Assembly (NCBI RefSeq): GCF_016834655.1
Contig: NZ_JAENHP010000014.1
Coordinates: forward strand, 62,001-126,000
Origin: Paractinoplanes ovalisporus
Lineage (GTDB): Bacteria; Actinomycetota; Actinomycetes; Mycobacteriales; Micromonosporaceae
DNA length: 64,000 nucleotides
Direction: 5' to 3'
Shown: positions 16,055 through 24,504 of the stretch, piece by piece
Layout of the letters: every line of letters begins with the position of its first letter
Numbering within the stretch: position 1 is the stretch's first letter
Position numbers and translations under genes: made by a program
The notes under the pieces: generated by a model
The model's database searches: none
The model's input: only the letters and a program-made list of their open reading frames with translations
Told to the model about the DNA's origin: nothing

Positions 16055-16135
16055 TTCAGAGGCCCAAGTTGATTCAGAAGCCCGAGTTGATCAAGCCCAA
16101 TTCAGAAGCCCAAGTTGATCATGCCTAGTTGATCA
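16055..16135. repeat. Short direct repeats upstream of the pectinesterase gene
   Basis: TTCAGAgGCCCAAGTTGA at 16055 is followed by TTCAGAAGCCCGAGTTGATC at 16073 and TTCAGAAGCCCAAGTTGATC at 16101; a partial unit, AGTTGATCAC, ends the array. The rest of the 314-base gap (15956-16269) holds no gene. The repeats are AT-richer than their surroundings and could be binding sites. Confidence 0.6.
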
Positions 16136-16269
16136 CCACAGGGGCCCGCCCTCCACCGGGGGTCCCCCGCCACTGCCCATTATCCCAGTTCGGGCGGGTC
16201 TTCGCCGAGCCTGCCGTGGCTCCCTGTGGACAGCCCGGAATTGTGGACAACTCCGAGGAGAGGTCCCCC

Positions 16270-17565
16270 ATGAAGCGCGCTTCAGCTCTCGCCATAGCCA
16301 CCGTCATCGGCCTCGCATCACTGGCCGTCGCCACCACCGCCCACGCCGCCGCCGGGTGCCAAGTGGGCTACCAGATCAGTTCGCAGTGGACCGGCGGGTT
16401 CACGGCCGCCATCACGATCAAGAACCTCGGCGACCCGATCAGCGGGTGGCGCCTCGCCTGGACGTTCCCGGCCGGCCAGACCATCACCCAGTCCTGGGGC
16501 TTCACCGCGAACCCCGCGTCCGGGAGTGTCACGGCCACCAACGCCGACTACACAGCCGCCATCAGCACCGGCGGCTCAATCGAGGTCGGCTTCAACGGCA
16601 CCTGGACCGGCAGCAACCCGGCCCCAACCGCGTTCACCCTGAACGGGACAGCGTGTACGGGAAGCACCACGACGCCACCAACTACGACCCCGCCGGCCAC
16701 GACCGCGACCGTGGCCAAGGACGGCACCGGGCAGTACACCACCGTGCAGGCGGCCATCGACGCGGTGCCGGCCACCAACACCAGCCGCCGGGTCATCACG
16801 ATCAAGGCCGGCACCTACCGAGAGATCGTGACGGTCAACAAGCCGTACGTCACCTTGCAGGGTCTCGGTTCCGCCGCCGCCCAGACGGTGATCGTCAACA
16901 ACCACAGCAACGCCGGAGGCTACGGCACTTCCAACAGCGCCACCGTCTTCGTGAAGGCCCGCGACTTCAACGCCACCAACCTGACCATGTCGAACGACTA
17001 CGGCGAGGGCAGCCAGGCGGTCGCGGCCAACGTCAACGGCGACCGCGCGGTCTTCAGCAACGTGCGTTTCCTCGGCAACCAGGACACGCTGCTGGTCAAC
17101 AACTACCGGCACTATTTCGTCAATGCGTACGTCGAAGGCACGGTCGACTTCATCTTCGGCGGCGCCTCGGCCGTCTTCCACAATTCGACGATCTATGAGA
17201 AGCGCACGAGCGGCGGGCCGATCACCGCCGCCAACACCGACAGTTCCTTGACGTACGGGATTCTGTTCTACAAGTCCACCATCACCGGCGCCGCCACCAA
17301 CGTGACCCAGCTGGGCCGCCCGTGGGGGCCGGCCGCGCAGGTGCTGTTCCGGGAATGCAGCCTGAGCTCGACCATGAAAACCGCCCAGCCGTGGACCGAC
17401 ATGTCCGAGAATTCGTGGAAGAACGCCCGCTTCTTCGAATACAAGAACACCGGTTCCGGCGCCGGCACGAACAGCAACCGCCCCCAGATGAGCGACTCGA
17501 CGGCGGCCAACTACACCCCGCAGAAATACCTGGCCGGGTCCGACGGCTGGAACCCCGTTGTTTAG
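16270..17565 (+). CDS. Secreted pectinesterase (CE8) with N-terminal CBM2
   Basis: The protein has 431 residues from ATG 16270 with GAGGAGAGG upstream. Residues 1-27 are a signal peptide, 28-130 a CBM2 module (CQVGYQISSQWTGGFTAAIT, ISGWRLAWTFPAGQTI), then a Thr/Pro linker and the CE8 beta-helix. Catalytic features are present: GSQAVAANVNGD (Gln), GNQDTLLV (Asp about 272), VDFIFGGASAVF (Asp about 293) and LGRPWG (Arg and Trp about 348). It removes methyl esters from pectin, making substrate for the flanking pectate lyases. The next gene overlaps its stop. Confidence 0.94.
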   Translation: MKRASALAIATVIGLASLAVATTAHAAAGCQVGYQISSQWTGGFTAAITIKNLGDPISGWRLAWTFPAGQTITQSWGFTANPASGSVTATNADYTAAISTGGSIEVGFNGTWTGSNPAPTAFTLNGTACTGSTTTPPTTTPPATTATVAKDGTGQYTTVQAAIDAVPATNTSRRVITIKAGTYREIVTVNKPYVTLQGLGSAAAQTVIVNNHSNAGGYGTSNSATVFVKARDFNATNLTMSNDYGEGSQAVAANVNGDRAVFSNVRFLGNQDTLLVNNYRHYFVNAYVEGTVDFIFGGASAVFHNSTIYEKRTSGGPITAANTDSSLTYGILFYKSTITGAATNVTQLGRPWGPAAQVLFRECSLSSTMKTAQPWTDMSENSWKNARFFEYKNTGSGAGTNSNRPQMSDSTAANYTPQKYLAGSDGWNPVV

Positions 17566-18835
17566 GGCAGCAGCCGCCGCAGCGGCCGTCATCACCCTCG
17601 CGTCCGTCGCCGTCGCCACCACCGCCCAGGCCGCCCAGATCAAGGCGTTCCCGACCGCGGTCGGTGTCGGTGCGGCGGCCACCGGCGGCCGGGGCGGCGC
17701 GGTCTATCACGTGACCAACCTCAACGACTCGGGTTCCGGCTCGTTCCGGGACGCGGTCAGCGCCGGCAACCGGATCGTCGTCTTCGACGTCGGCGGCTAC
17801 ATCCGGCTCTCCTCGACGGTTCTGGTCGAGAGCAACATCACCATCGCCGGCCAGACCGCGCCCGGCGCCGGCGTCGGGGTCCGGGGCGGCGAGGTCTCGT
17901 TCAACAGCGCCCGCAACGTGATCGTCCGCAACTTCCGGTTCCGGATGGGCACCGAGGACGCCGACCAGAAGAACAACGGCGTCAACTGGCTGGACGCGAG
18001 CAACCTGATCTTCGACCACGTGTCGATCGAGTTCGGGGCGTGGAACAACATCGACGCCGTACGGGCATCGAACATCACCATGCAGTACTCGATCGACGCC
18101 AACCCGATCGGCCAGCAGTTCGGCGCGCACACCGAGACCGGCCCCTACACGTGGTGGCGCAACCTCTGGGCCAACTCGCACAACCGCAACCCGCTGGCCA
18201 AGGCGAACACCCAGTTCGTCAACAACGTGGTCTACAACTACCAGGCCGGTTACACGGCCGGGAACTCCAGCGGCCATTTCCTGCACGACGTGGTCGGCAA
18301 CTACTTCATCACCGGCCCGCGCACGACCAGCGCCTCGAACTACTACTACCAGACCGGCAACCAGCAGATCTTCAACCGGGACAACTGGGTCGACAGCAAC
18401 CGGGACGGCCAGTTGAACGGCTCCGCGGCCGTGGTGCGGGGCGGCGCCACCGAGCTGTCGGCGCCCTTCTCGGCCGGCACCGCGAGCATTCCCACGCTGA
18501 CCGCAGCGGCCGCCTACCCCGACGTCGTCGCCCACGCGGGCGCCCTCCCGCGCGACAACGTCGACAAGCTCGTGGTGGCCGACGTGACCTCGCTGGGCGC
18601 CAAGGGCAACCTGTGGTCGAGCCAGACGGCTACGGGCCTGTCCGACAACGGATACGGCACGCTGCCCGGCGGCCCAGCGAGACCCGACACCGACCGCGAC
18701 GGCATGCCCGATGCGTGGGAGACCGCGTACGGGCTGAATCCGTCGGTCAACGACGCGGGCGGTGACTTCGACCGGACCGGCTACACCAACATCGAGAAGT
18801 ACGTGAACGGGTTGCTCGACGGCCAGTACAACTAG
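17558..18835 (+). CDS. Secreted pectate lyase-family beta-helix enzyme
   Basis: The protein has 425 residues. It resembles the enzyme at 14243 (AAATGGRGGAVYHVTNLNDS, NITIAGQTAPGAGVGVRGGE, IFDHVSIEFGAWNNIDAV, DTDRDGMPDAWETAYGLNPS) but has no CBM2. The only in-frame start that keeps a signal peptide is TTG 17558, eight bases inside the pectinesterase gene. The resulting leader (MFRAAAAAAAVITLASVAVA) has just one basic residue. Translation is probably coupled to the pectinesterase. It should act on demethylated pectin released by its neighbour. Confidence 0.88.
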   Translation: MFRAAAAAAAVITLASVAVATTAQAAQIKAFPTAVGVGAAATGGRGGAVYHVTNLNDSGSGSFRDAVSAGNRIVVFDVGGYIRLSSTVLVESNITIAGQTAPGAGVGVRGGEVSFNSARNVIVRNFRFRMGTEDADQKNNGVNWLDASNLIFDHVSIEFGAWNNIDAVRASNITMQYSIDANPIGQQFGAHTETGPYTWWRNLWANSHNRNPLAKANTQFVNNVVYNYQAGYTAGNSSGHFLHDVVGNYFITGPRTTSASNYYYQTGNQQIFNRDNWVDSNRDGQLNGSAAVVRGGATELSAPFSAGTASIPTLTAAAAYPDVVAHAGALPRDNVDKLVVADVTSLGAKGNLWSSQTATGLSDNGYGTLPGGPARPDTDRDGMPDAWETAYGLNPSVNDAGGDFDRTGYTNIEKYVNGLLDGQYN

Positions 18836-19158
18836 CGGCGGGCCACCCCGCCGAACTCGTCGACCTCGACGCTGCTGTCGTCGACCGTGCCGGGGCGCCA
18901 CCGCGCGCACGACACGACTCCCGGCGGCAGCAGCGTCCAGCCGGCGAAGAAGCGCTCGATCTGGCCCGGCGACCGCAGCGTGATCGGCGGCTTGCCGAAC
19001 TTGTTCCAGTGGGCCACGCTCTCGTCGCTGGCCACCCCGTGCACGGCGTTGGTGGCGTGGTTGATCACCAGGTGGCTGCCCGGCACCAGCGCGGCCTTGA
19101 GCTGGTCGACGATCGCGTACGCGTTCGCGGTGTCGCCGACGTGGTGCAGCACGCCCAT
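18832..19158 (-). pseudogene. C-terminal remnant of a Methyltransf_19 (DUF574) SAM methyltransferase
   Basis: Only the last third of the family is present: VLMGVLHHVGDTANAYAIVD, then PGSHLVINHAT and FFAGWTLLPPGVVSCARWRP. The SAM-binding N-terminal two thirds are missing; in their place is the 3' end of the MerR-HEAT gene. An ATG at 19158 overlaps that gene's stop (TGATG), so a 108-residue fragment could still be made, but it could not bind SAM. The homology break at about 19165-19185 looks like a deletion junction. Confidence 0.75.
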
Positions 19159-20144
19159 CAGGACGGAGGTGTCTTCCCCAGAAGAGCCGAGGCGACCAGA
19201 GCCACCGAACGGTCCTCGTCGCGGGCCAGCCGCTCCAGCAGTGACGTGGTGCCGGGTATCTCGACCAGCGCCTGGGTCAGGCGGATCCGCACGGCCGGGT
19301 CGGACGCGCCGAGTTCGTCCTCGAGGGCCTTCACGATGCGATCTCCGCACACCGGGGACAGCGCACCCAGGGCCTCGGCCGCGTCCACATCCTTCACACC
19401 CGACACCACCATGGCCACGAGAACCGGCACGGCCGCGGTCACGCCACGCGGGGCCAGGGCAAGAGCGGCATTTCCCCGTACGGTGTCATCCTCGTCCCCG
19501 AGTGCGTCGGCCAGAGCGGCGGTCGCCTCGTCGCCGGTGATCCCCGCGATGGCCAGGACGGCCCGCCGCCGCACGTCGGCATCGTCCGAGCGCAGACCGG
19601 TGATCAGGCTCGCCAGCCCGTCGTCGCCCGCACGGGCCAACGCCCAGCGCAGTGCGCCGGCCACGTTCGGGTCCGGTTCGGCCAGCACCGCCCCGGCCAG
19701 CAGCTCGACCGGAACTCCGACGTCGTCGGCCGGAGTCAGCACGGCCTGCTGCCGCCGCGCCGCGTCGTCGGAGCCGAGCCCGTGCATGAGCTCGACGATG
19801 CGCAGCACGTCGGTCCAGTCGGCCGGGGCCGTGGCGTCGACCGCCTTCAGCCGCCGCAGCAGCTCCTGCTCGCGGTCCAGGCGCTCCTCGGTCCAGCGGA
19901 TCAGGTCGCCGACCAGCGCGGCCGGGGTGAAATCGGGATCCTCCAGCGCCGAGGCGATCTGCCGCAGCGACAGCCCGAGCGACCGCAGGCTCTCCACATG
20001 GAAGATCCGGCGGATGTCGTCACCGGAGTACTCGCGGTAGTTGCCCACGGTACGACCGGTCGGGCGCACCAGCCCGAGCCGGTCGTAGTGCCGCAGCATC
20101 CGGGTGCTCACCCCGGACCGGCGGGCGACGTCACCGATCAGCAT
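19158..20144 (-). CDS. MerR-family regulator with HEAT repeats
   Basis: The protein has 328 residues. Residues 1-70 are a MerR winged helix (MLIGDVARRSGVSTRMLRHY, GNYREYSGDDIRRIFHVESL), 75-105 the dimerising helix. From about 125 onward HEAT/PBS-lyase-like repeats follow (GLASLITGLRSDDADVRRRA, TAALADALGDEDDTVRGNAA). The C-terminus seems shortened by the junction with the methyltransferase remnant. It overlaps the upstream HEAT gene by 14 bases, and the pair probably acts together with the regulator reading the promoter at 20773-20803. The inducer is unknown. Confidence 0.9.
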   Translation of the reverse strand: MLIGDVARRSGVSTRMLRHYDRLGLVRPTGRTVGNYREYSGDDIRRIFHVESLRSLGLSLRQIASALEDPDFTPAALVGDLIRWTEERLDREQELLRRLKAVDATAPADWTDVLRIVELMHGLGSDDAARRQQAVLTPADDVGVPVELLAGAVLAEPDPNVAGALRWALARAGDDGLASLITGLRSDDADVRRRAVLAIAGITGDEATAALADALGDEDDTVRGNAALALAPRGVTAAVPVLVAMVVSGVKDVDAAEALGALSPVCGDRIVKALEDELGASDPAVRIRLTQALVEIPGTTSLLERLARDEDRSVALVASALLGKTPPS

Positions 20145-20766
20145 TCTCGGGACCCAGCGCCACGATGCGGATGGCCTCCTCGATCGCGCCGTCGAACCCG
20201 GCCTCGGGGTCGCGCAGCAACACCTCGGTGGCCCGGGCGTGTGCGCTCACCGCCGGGTCTTCACTGCCCATTCCCGTACGGAGGAAGGGCTCCACAACCT
20301 CACCCAGCGCGACGAGGGCCCGGCTGAGGCTCAGCTTCACGGTCCGGTCCCCGCGACCGAGTTGTGCCGCCAACTCCACTGCCAGGTCCTCCTTGCCGTC
20401 CTCGGGCACGAGCGCCACCGCCGTACGCCAGGCCGCCCGCGCGACCTCGTCGTCCGGGTCCCGCAGCAGCGACCGGGTGATCGCCGGCCACGCGCCGGGG
20501 TCCCCGACCTTCGACAGCGTATGCAACGCCTGGCTGCGGGCCTGCGGGATGTCCGAACCGAGCTCGGCCACCAGCCGGGGCACGGTCAGCTCGGCCGGCA
20601 GCCGGGTCAGGGCCCAGGTGAGCATGTCGCGGACGAAGAAGTCGGGCTCGACGGCGCAGCGGGCGATCAGCGCCTCGAGCAGCGCGGGGTCGGGCCGGGT
20701 GCCGGCCGCCAGCGCCGCCTGCAGACGGGTCGACGACTCGTTCGCGGCCAGTGCGTTCAGAACCAT
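20131..20766 (-). CDS. HEAT-repeat protein
   Basis: The protein has 211 residues made of about five HEAT-like helical pairs (FVRDMLTWALTRLPAELTVP, ARSQALHTLSKVGDPGAWPA, DDEVARAAWRTAVALVPEDG). Such proteins act as binding scaffolds. It is the first gene of the MerR-HEAT operon and is leaderless. Its sequence is related to the HEAT part of the regulator behind it, so the two may be partners or a split pair. Confidence 0.85.
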   Translation of the reverse strand: MVLNALAANESSTRLQAALAAGTRPDPALLEALIARCAVEPDFFVRDMLTWALTRLPAELTVPRLVAELGSDIPQARSQALHTLSKVGDPGAWPAITRSLLRDPDDEVARAAWRTAVALVPEDGKEDLAVELAAQLGRGDRTVKLSLSRALVALGEVVEPFLRTGMGSEDPAVSAHARATEVLLRDPEAGFDGAIEEAIRIVALGPENADR

Positions 20767-20772
20767 GACCCC

Positions 20773-20803
20773 AGTGAAGACCTTGTCACAGTGTCAAGGT
20801 CAA
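20773..20803 (-). promoter_or_regulatory. Classic MerR-type promoter with palindromic 19-base spacer
   Basis: On the minus strand the -35 TTGACC (20798-20803) and -10 TTCACT (20773-20778) are 19 bases apart, the long spacing typical of MerR-activated promoters. The spacer carries most of a 23-base palindrome (20779-20801) with arms GACCTTG/CAAGGTC. The ATG at 20766 is six bases beyond the -10. Confidence 0.8.
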
Positions 20804-20858
20804 GCCACCGGAGCCAAGGTCGAGCCGCGGGAACCGGTGCCGAGGTGAGGCGTCGGGG

Positions 20859-21434
20859 TCAGGCCATGTGATGCCCGGCGTGGCCCGGGTGTCCGCCGCC
20901 GCCGCTGCCGGGGCAGTGCACCCGCGGGTTCCACATCGTGAAGGTGCCGGCCGGGTTGTGCTTCCAGACCCACACGTGCAGCGAATAGAACGGCGGCAGG
21001 CCATAGCGGTTGGGGCTCGCCGTGTAGTTGAACCGGTGCCCGTACAGCTTGGGCGGCTTGTGGTGCCCGGCGTCGGTCCACGCCTTCTTGATCACCACGT
21101 ATTCGACCGCGACCAGGCGCAGCTTGCCCGACCGGTCCGGCTCATAGACCATCGCCTCGGGGCTGCGGGCCCGGATCCGGCCGTCGCCGACCAGGTCGCC
21201 GTTGACGTAGTGCACGCCCATCGCGCCCATGCCCGGCATGTCGATGCACGCGATGCCCTTGACGTCGAGGAACTTGCCGTAGCCGGCCTTCTCGGCCACC
21301 GCGACGTGCTGATATCGGGCCGTCGACTGCTTGAGCCGTTCGAGATCCGAGCGGCACCACGACGCGTACGCGGGCGTCGCGATCCCGACCAGCAGCGCGA
21401 CCGCCGCCAGCGGGGCCAGAATTCTCCGGAGCAT
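20859..21434 (-). CDS. Conserved secreted protein of unknown function
   Basis: The protein has 191 residues from ATG 21434, chosen for the GGGAGGAAAG ribosome site and the signal peptide (MLRRILAPLAAVALLVGIAT, cleavage near AYAS). The mature part begins with a helical segment (YQHVAVAEKAGYGKF), then a compact domain with IACIDMPGMGAMGVHYVNGD, VYEPDRSGKLRLVAVEYVV and SLHVWVWKHNPAGTFTMWNP. A glycine/histidine tail ends GGGGHPGHAGHHMA and might bind metal. I recognise it only as a conserved extracytoplasmic protein seen in several bacterial groups. It is divergent from the LAL regulator. Confidence 0.8.
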   Translation of the reverse strand: MLRRILAPLAAVALLVGIATPAYASWCRSDLERLKQSTARYQHVAVAEKAGYGKFLDVKGIACIDMPGMGAMGVHYVNGDLVGDGRIRARSPEAMVYEPDRSGKLRLVAVEYVVIKKAWTDAGHHKPPKLYGHRFNYTASPNRYGLPPFYSLHVWVWKHNPAGTFTMWNPRVHCPGSGGGGHPGHAGHHMA

Positions 21435-21618
21435 GTGCTTTCCTCCCGTAACCGTGGCCACAGCCGTGGCCAGGCCGGCGTATCCGGCCTGGCCACGACG
21501 CTAGGAGCGGCCACCGCCGGGCGGATCGGGAGCGGTTTCCCATCTTGTTGCCGCGCATTACCCAGTTACCGGCGGTCGGGTTACCTACACGAGCGTCGAC
21601 GCGGGCCCGCCGCCCGGC

Positions 21619-21624
21619 CACGAT
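21619..21624 (+). promoter_or_regulatory. Leaderless -10 box of the LAL regulator
   Basis: CACGAT with six bases to the ATG at 21631, itself flanked by CGGCC and GGCCG arms. The sequence ggttacc/gttaccggcgg repeats just upstream (about 21560-21590). Confidence 0.5.
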
Positions 21625-21630
21625 GGGCCG

Positions 21631-24423
21631 ATGGGTGACCTGGTCGAACGCGCGGACCAGCTGGCGGCCCTGAGATCGTCGGACGGGTTCCTGGTCCTGG
21701 TCGGCGGCGAGGCCGGCAGCGGGAAGACGGCGCTGCTGCGCGAGTTCGGCCGCAACCGGCCGCTCGTGCTGTGGGGCGCCTGCGACCCGCTGTTCACCCC
21801 GCGCCCGCTGGGCCCGTTCGTCGACATCGCCCGTACGACCGGTGGCGAGCTCGGCGAGCTGGTGGCCGCCGGCGCCAAGGCCTACCTGATCGCGGCCGCC
21901 CTGGTCCGCTGGGCCGAGGCCAATCCGGGCGCCGTCGTCGTCCTGGAGGATCTGCACTGGGCCGACGAGGCCACCCTCGACGTGCTGAGCCTGCTCGCCC
22001 GTCGCATCGGCACGGTTCCGGCGCTGATCGTGGGGAGCTACCGCGACGACGAGCTCGACCGTTTCCATCCGTTGCGCCGGCTGCTGGGCGATCCGATTTC
22101 CGTACGCCGCCTGGCCGTTCCGCCGCTGACCACCGCCGCCGTCGCTACGCTGGCCGCCCCGCACGGCCTCGACCCGGACGACCTGCACCGCGTCACGGGC
22201 GGCAACGCGTTCTTCGTCACCGAGGTGATCGCAGCCGCGTGCCCGGCGACCGAAAGCGAAGCGCCCGCGCGCCCCGGAGCCGAAAGCGAAGCAACCGCGC
22301 GCCCCGGGACCGACAGCAAAGCGGCCGCGCGCCCCGGAGCCGAAAGCGAAACGGCCGCGCGCCCCGGAGCCGAAAGCGAAACGGCCGGTGGCACGATTCC
22401 CGCCACCGTGCGGGACGCGGTTCTGGCGAGGGCCGGACGACTCGACGGCGGCGCCCGCACGGTCCTGGAGGCGGTCTCGATCGCGCTCCCCCGGGCCGAA
22501 CTCGGCCTGCTCGACGTGCTGGTGCCCGACGCCGCCGCCGCGCTGGAGCAGTGCCTGAGCGCGGGCATGCTGCGGGAGGCGCCGGGCGGCGTCGAGTTCC
22601 GGCACGAGCTGGCCCGCCAGGCCGTCGAACAGTCGCTGCCCCCGCACCGCCGGGTCGCCCTGCACCGCCGCGCCCTCGCCGCGCTCACCGGCGCGACCGA
22701 CCTGGCCCACCACACCGGCGAAGCGGGCGACGCCGGCCTGGCCCACAACACCGCCGAAGCGCGCGACGCCGACCCGGCCCACCACGCCCACGAAGCAGGC
22801 AACACCGGCCCGGCTCACCACGCCGGCGAAGCGCGCGACGCCGACCTGGCCCGGCTGGCCCACCACGCCGACGCGGCCGGCGACGTCGAGGCCGTGCTCC
22901 GGTTCGCGCCGGCCGCCGCCCGCCAGGCCGCCTCGACCGGCGCCCACCGCGAGGCGGCGGCCCACTACGCGCACGCGCTCCGGTTCGGGCCGCGGGCCGA
23001 TCTGCTGGAGAGCCTGTCCTACGAGTGTTATCTGACCGACCAGATGGAAGCCTCGATCGACGCCCTCGAACAGGCCGTCGCGCTCCGGCGTGATTCCGGC
23101 GACGAGCTACGGCAGGGCGCGGCGCTGTCCATGCTGTCGCGCGAGCTGTGGTGCATGGGCCGCACCGCGGACTCGGCCAGGGCCGGCGCCGAGTCCCTAC
23201 GCCTGCTGGAGGGGCAGCCGCCCGGTCCCGAGCTCGGCCTCGCCTACAGCGTCGTCGCCGCCGGTCACCTCAACGACGAACGCCTCGCCGACACCCTCGC
23301 GTGGGGCGAGAAGGCGCTGGCCCACACGCACGGCGACGTCGCGGTGACCGCCCACACGCTCAACACGGTCGGCACGATGCAGTTCCTCGCCGGGCGGCCC
23401 GAGGGCTTCCAGAGCCTGTCGCGCAGCCTCGCGCTGGCCGAGGAGGCCGGGCTGGAGGATCACGTGGGGCGGGCCTACATCCATCTGGGCTGGGCCATGA
23501 CCCGCACCCGGGCCTACGACCTCGAACCCTGGCTCGACCGCGGCCTGCGGGTGTGCCGCGAGCTGGGGCTGGAGGCGTGGGAGTACTACGTCGTGGCCTA
23601 CCGGGCCCGCCTGCGCCTCGATGTGGGCCGGTTCGACGCCGCGGTCGACGACGCGGAGTACGTGCTGCGGTCGGCCCGTTCGGTGCCCCTGCTGCGGCTG
23701 CTGGCGCTGAGCGTGCTCGGTCTGGCCCGCGCGCGCCGGGGTGAGCCGGGCCGGTGGGAGGCGCTCGACGAGGCGCTGACCCTCACCGCCGGGCAGAGCG
23801 AGCTGCAATACCTGGCCCCGGTCGCGGCCGCCCGGGCCGAGGCGGCGTGGCTCGACGGCCGTTCCGGCGAGGTCGCCGAGATGACCGGGGACGTGCTGGC
23901 GACGGCGATCGAGCGGGACTCGGCCTGGGTGGCGGGCGAGCTGTTCTGGTTGCGGCGCCTGGCCGGGATCCGGGAGGAGGCGGTCGCGGTCGTCGAGCCG
24001 TACGGCGCGCAATTGGCCTGGGAAAATGGGGCCGCCGCGGCCCGCTGGACCAAGCTCGGGTGCCCCTACGACGCCGCCCTCGCGCTGGCCGGCTCGGACG
24101 ATGTGCCGAGCCTGCGCCGCGCCCTGGACGGGTTCCAGCGCCTCGGGGCCCGCCCGGCGGCCGCCCTGACCGCCCGGCGGCTGCGCGAGCACGGCGTCCG
24201 CGACATCCCGCGCGGCCCGCGCACCGAGACCGAACGCCACCCGGCCCACCTGACCCGCCGCGAGGCCGAGGTGCTGGAACGGCTGCGCCGGGGCGAGTCC
24301 AACGCCGTGATCGCGGCCCGGCTCAGCCTGTCCGAGAAGACGGTGCACCACCACGTCTCGGCTGTTCTGCGCAAGCTGGGCGTCACCAACCGCCGCGAGG
24401 CCGCCGCCACCCGCTGGGAGTGA
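21631..24423 (+). CDS. LuxR-family LAL-type ATPase regulator
   Basis: The protein has 930 residues. Walker A is GGEAGSGKTALL at about 24-35 and Walker B VVVLEDLHWADE at about 103-114, inside an AAA/STAND ATPase. A long TPR-like middle follows, and the LuxR helix-turn-helix lies at about 872-927 (LTRREAEVLERLRRGESNAV, LSEKTVHHHVSAVLRKLGV). Two in-frame repeat tracts interrupt it: five 30-base units at 22242-22391 (ESEAxARPGA type) and four 36-base units at about 22699-22842 (LAHHTGEAGDAG type). They probably form flexible linkers and may vary in length between strains. Its targets are unknown. Confidence 0.9.
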   Translation: MGDLVERADQLAALRSSDGFLVLVGGEAGSGKTALLREFGRNRPLVLWGACDPLFTPRPLGPFVDIARTTGGELGELVAAGAKAYLIAAALVRWAEANPGAVVVLEDLHWADEATLDVLSLLARRIGTVPALIVGSYRDDELDRFHPLRRLLGDPISVRRLAVPPLTTAAVATLAAPHGLDPDDLHRVTGGNAFFVTEVIAAACPATESEAPARPGAESEATARPGTDSKAAARPGAESETAARPGAESETAGGTIPATVRDAVLARAGRLDGGARTVLEAVSIALPRAELGLLDVLVPDAAAALEQCLSAGMLREAPGGVEFRHELARQAVEQSLPPHRRVALHRRALAALTGATDLAHHTGEAGDAGLAHNTAEARDADPAHHAHEAGNTGPAHHAGEARDADLARLAHHADAAGDVEAVLRFAPAAARQAASTGAHREAAAHYAHALRFGPRADLLESLSYECYLTDQMEASIDALEQAVALRRDSGDELRQGAALSMLSRELWCMGRTADSARAGAESLRLLEGQPPGPELGLAYSVVAAGHLNDERLADTLAWGEKALAHTHGDVAVTAHTLNTVGTMQFLAGRPEGFQSLSRSLALAEEAGLEDHVGRAYIHLGWAMTRTRAYDLEPWLDRGLRVCRELGLEAWEYYVVAYRARLRLDVGRFDAAVDDAEYVLRSARSVPLLRLLALSVLGLARARRGEPGRWEALDEALTLTAGQSELQYLAPVAAARAEAAWLDGRSGEVAEMTGDVLATAIERDSAWVAGELFWLRRLAGIREEAVAVVEPYGAQLAWENGAAAARWTKLGCPYDAALALAGSDDVPSLRRALDGFQRLGARPAAALTARRLREHGVRDIPRGPRTETERHPAHLTRREAEVLERLRRGESNAVIAARLSLSEKTVHHHVSAVLRKLGVTNRREAAATRWE

Positions 24424-24504
24424 GTCAGTCGTCCCGGCGAGCCCGATCTCCGTCTCACCGGGAGTGAGTCAGTCGTCGCGGCGGGCGCCGATCTCGGTCT
24501 CGCT
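24417..24504. repeat. 44-base tandem duplication across two convergent gene ends
   Basis: GGAGTGAGTCAGTCGTC occurs at 24417 and again at 24461, each followed by a related CGGCG..CCGATCTC..GTCTC stretch. About 37 of 44 bases match. Copy 1 holds the stop of the LAL gene and copy 2 the stop of the ABC ATPase gene. Confidence 0.75.

Noticed and set aside
22242..22391. CRISPR-like array from regular 30-base repeats
   Set aside because: There are no spacers; the units are directly adjacent and in frame within the LAL regulator.
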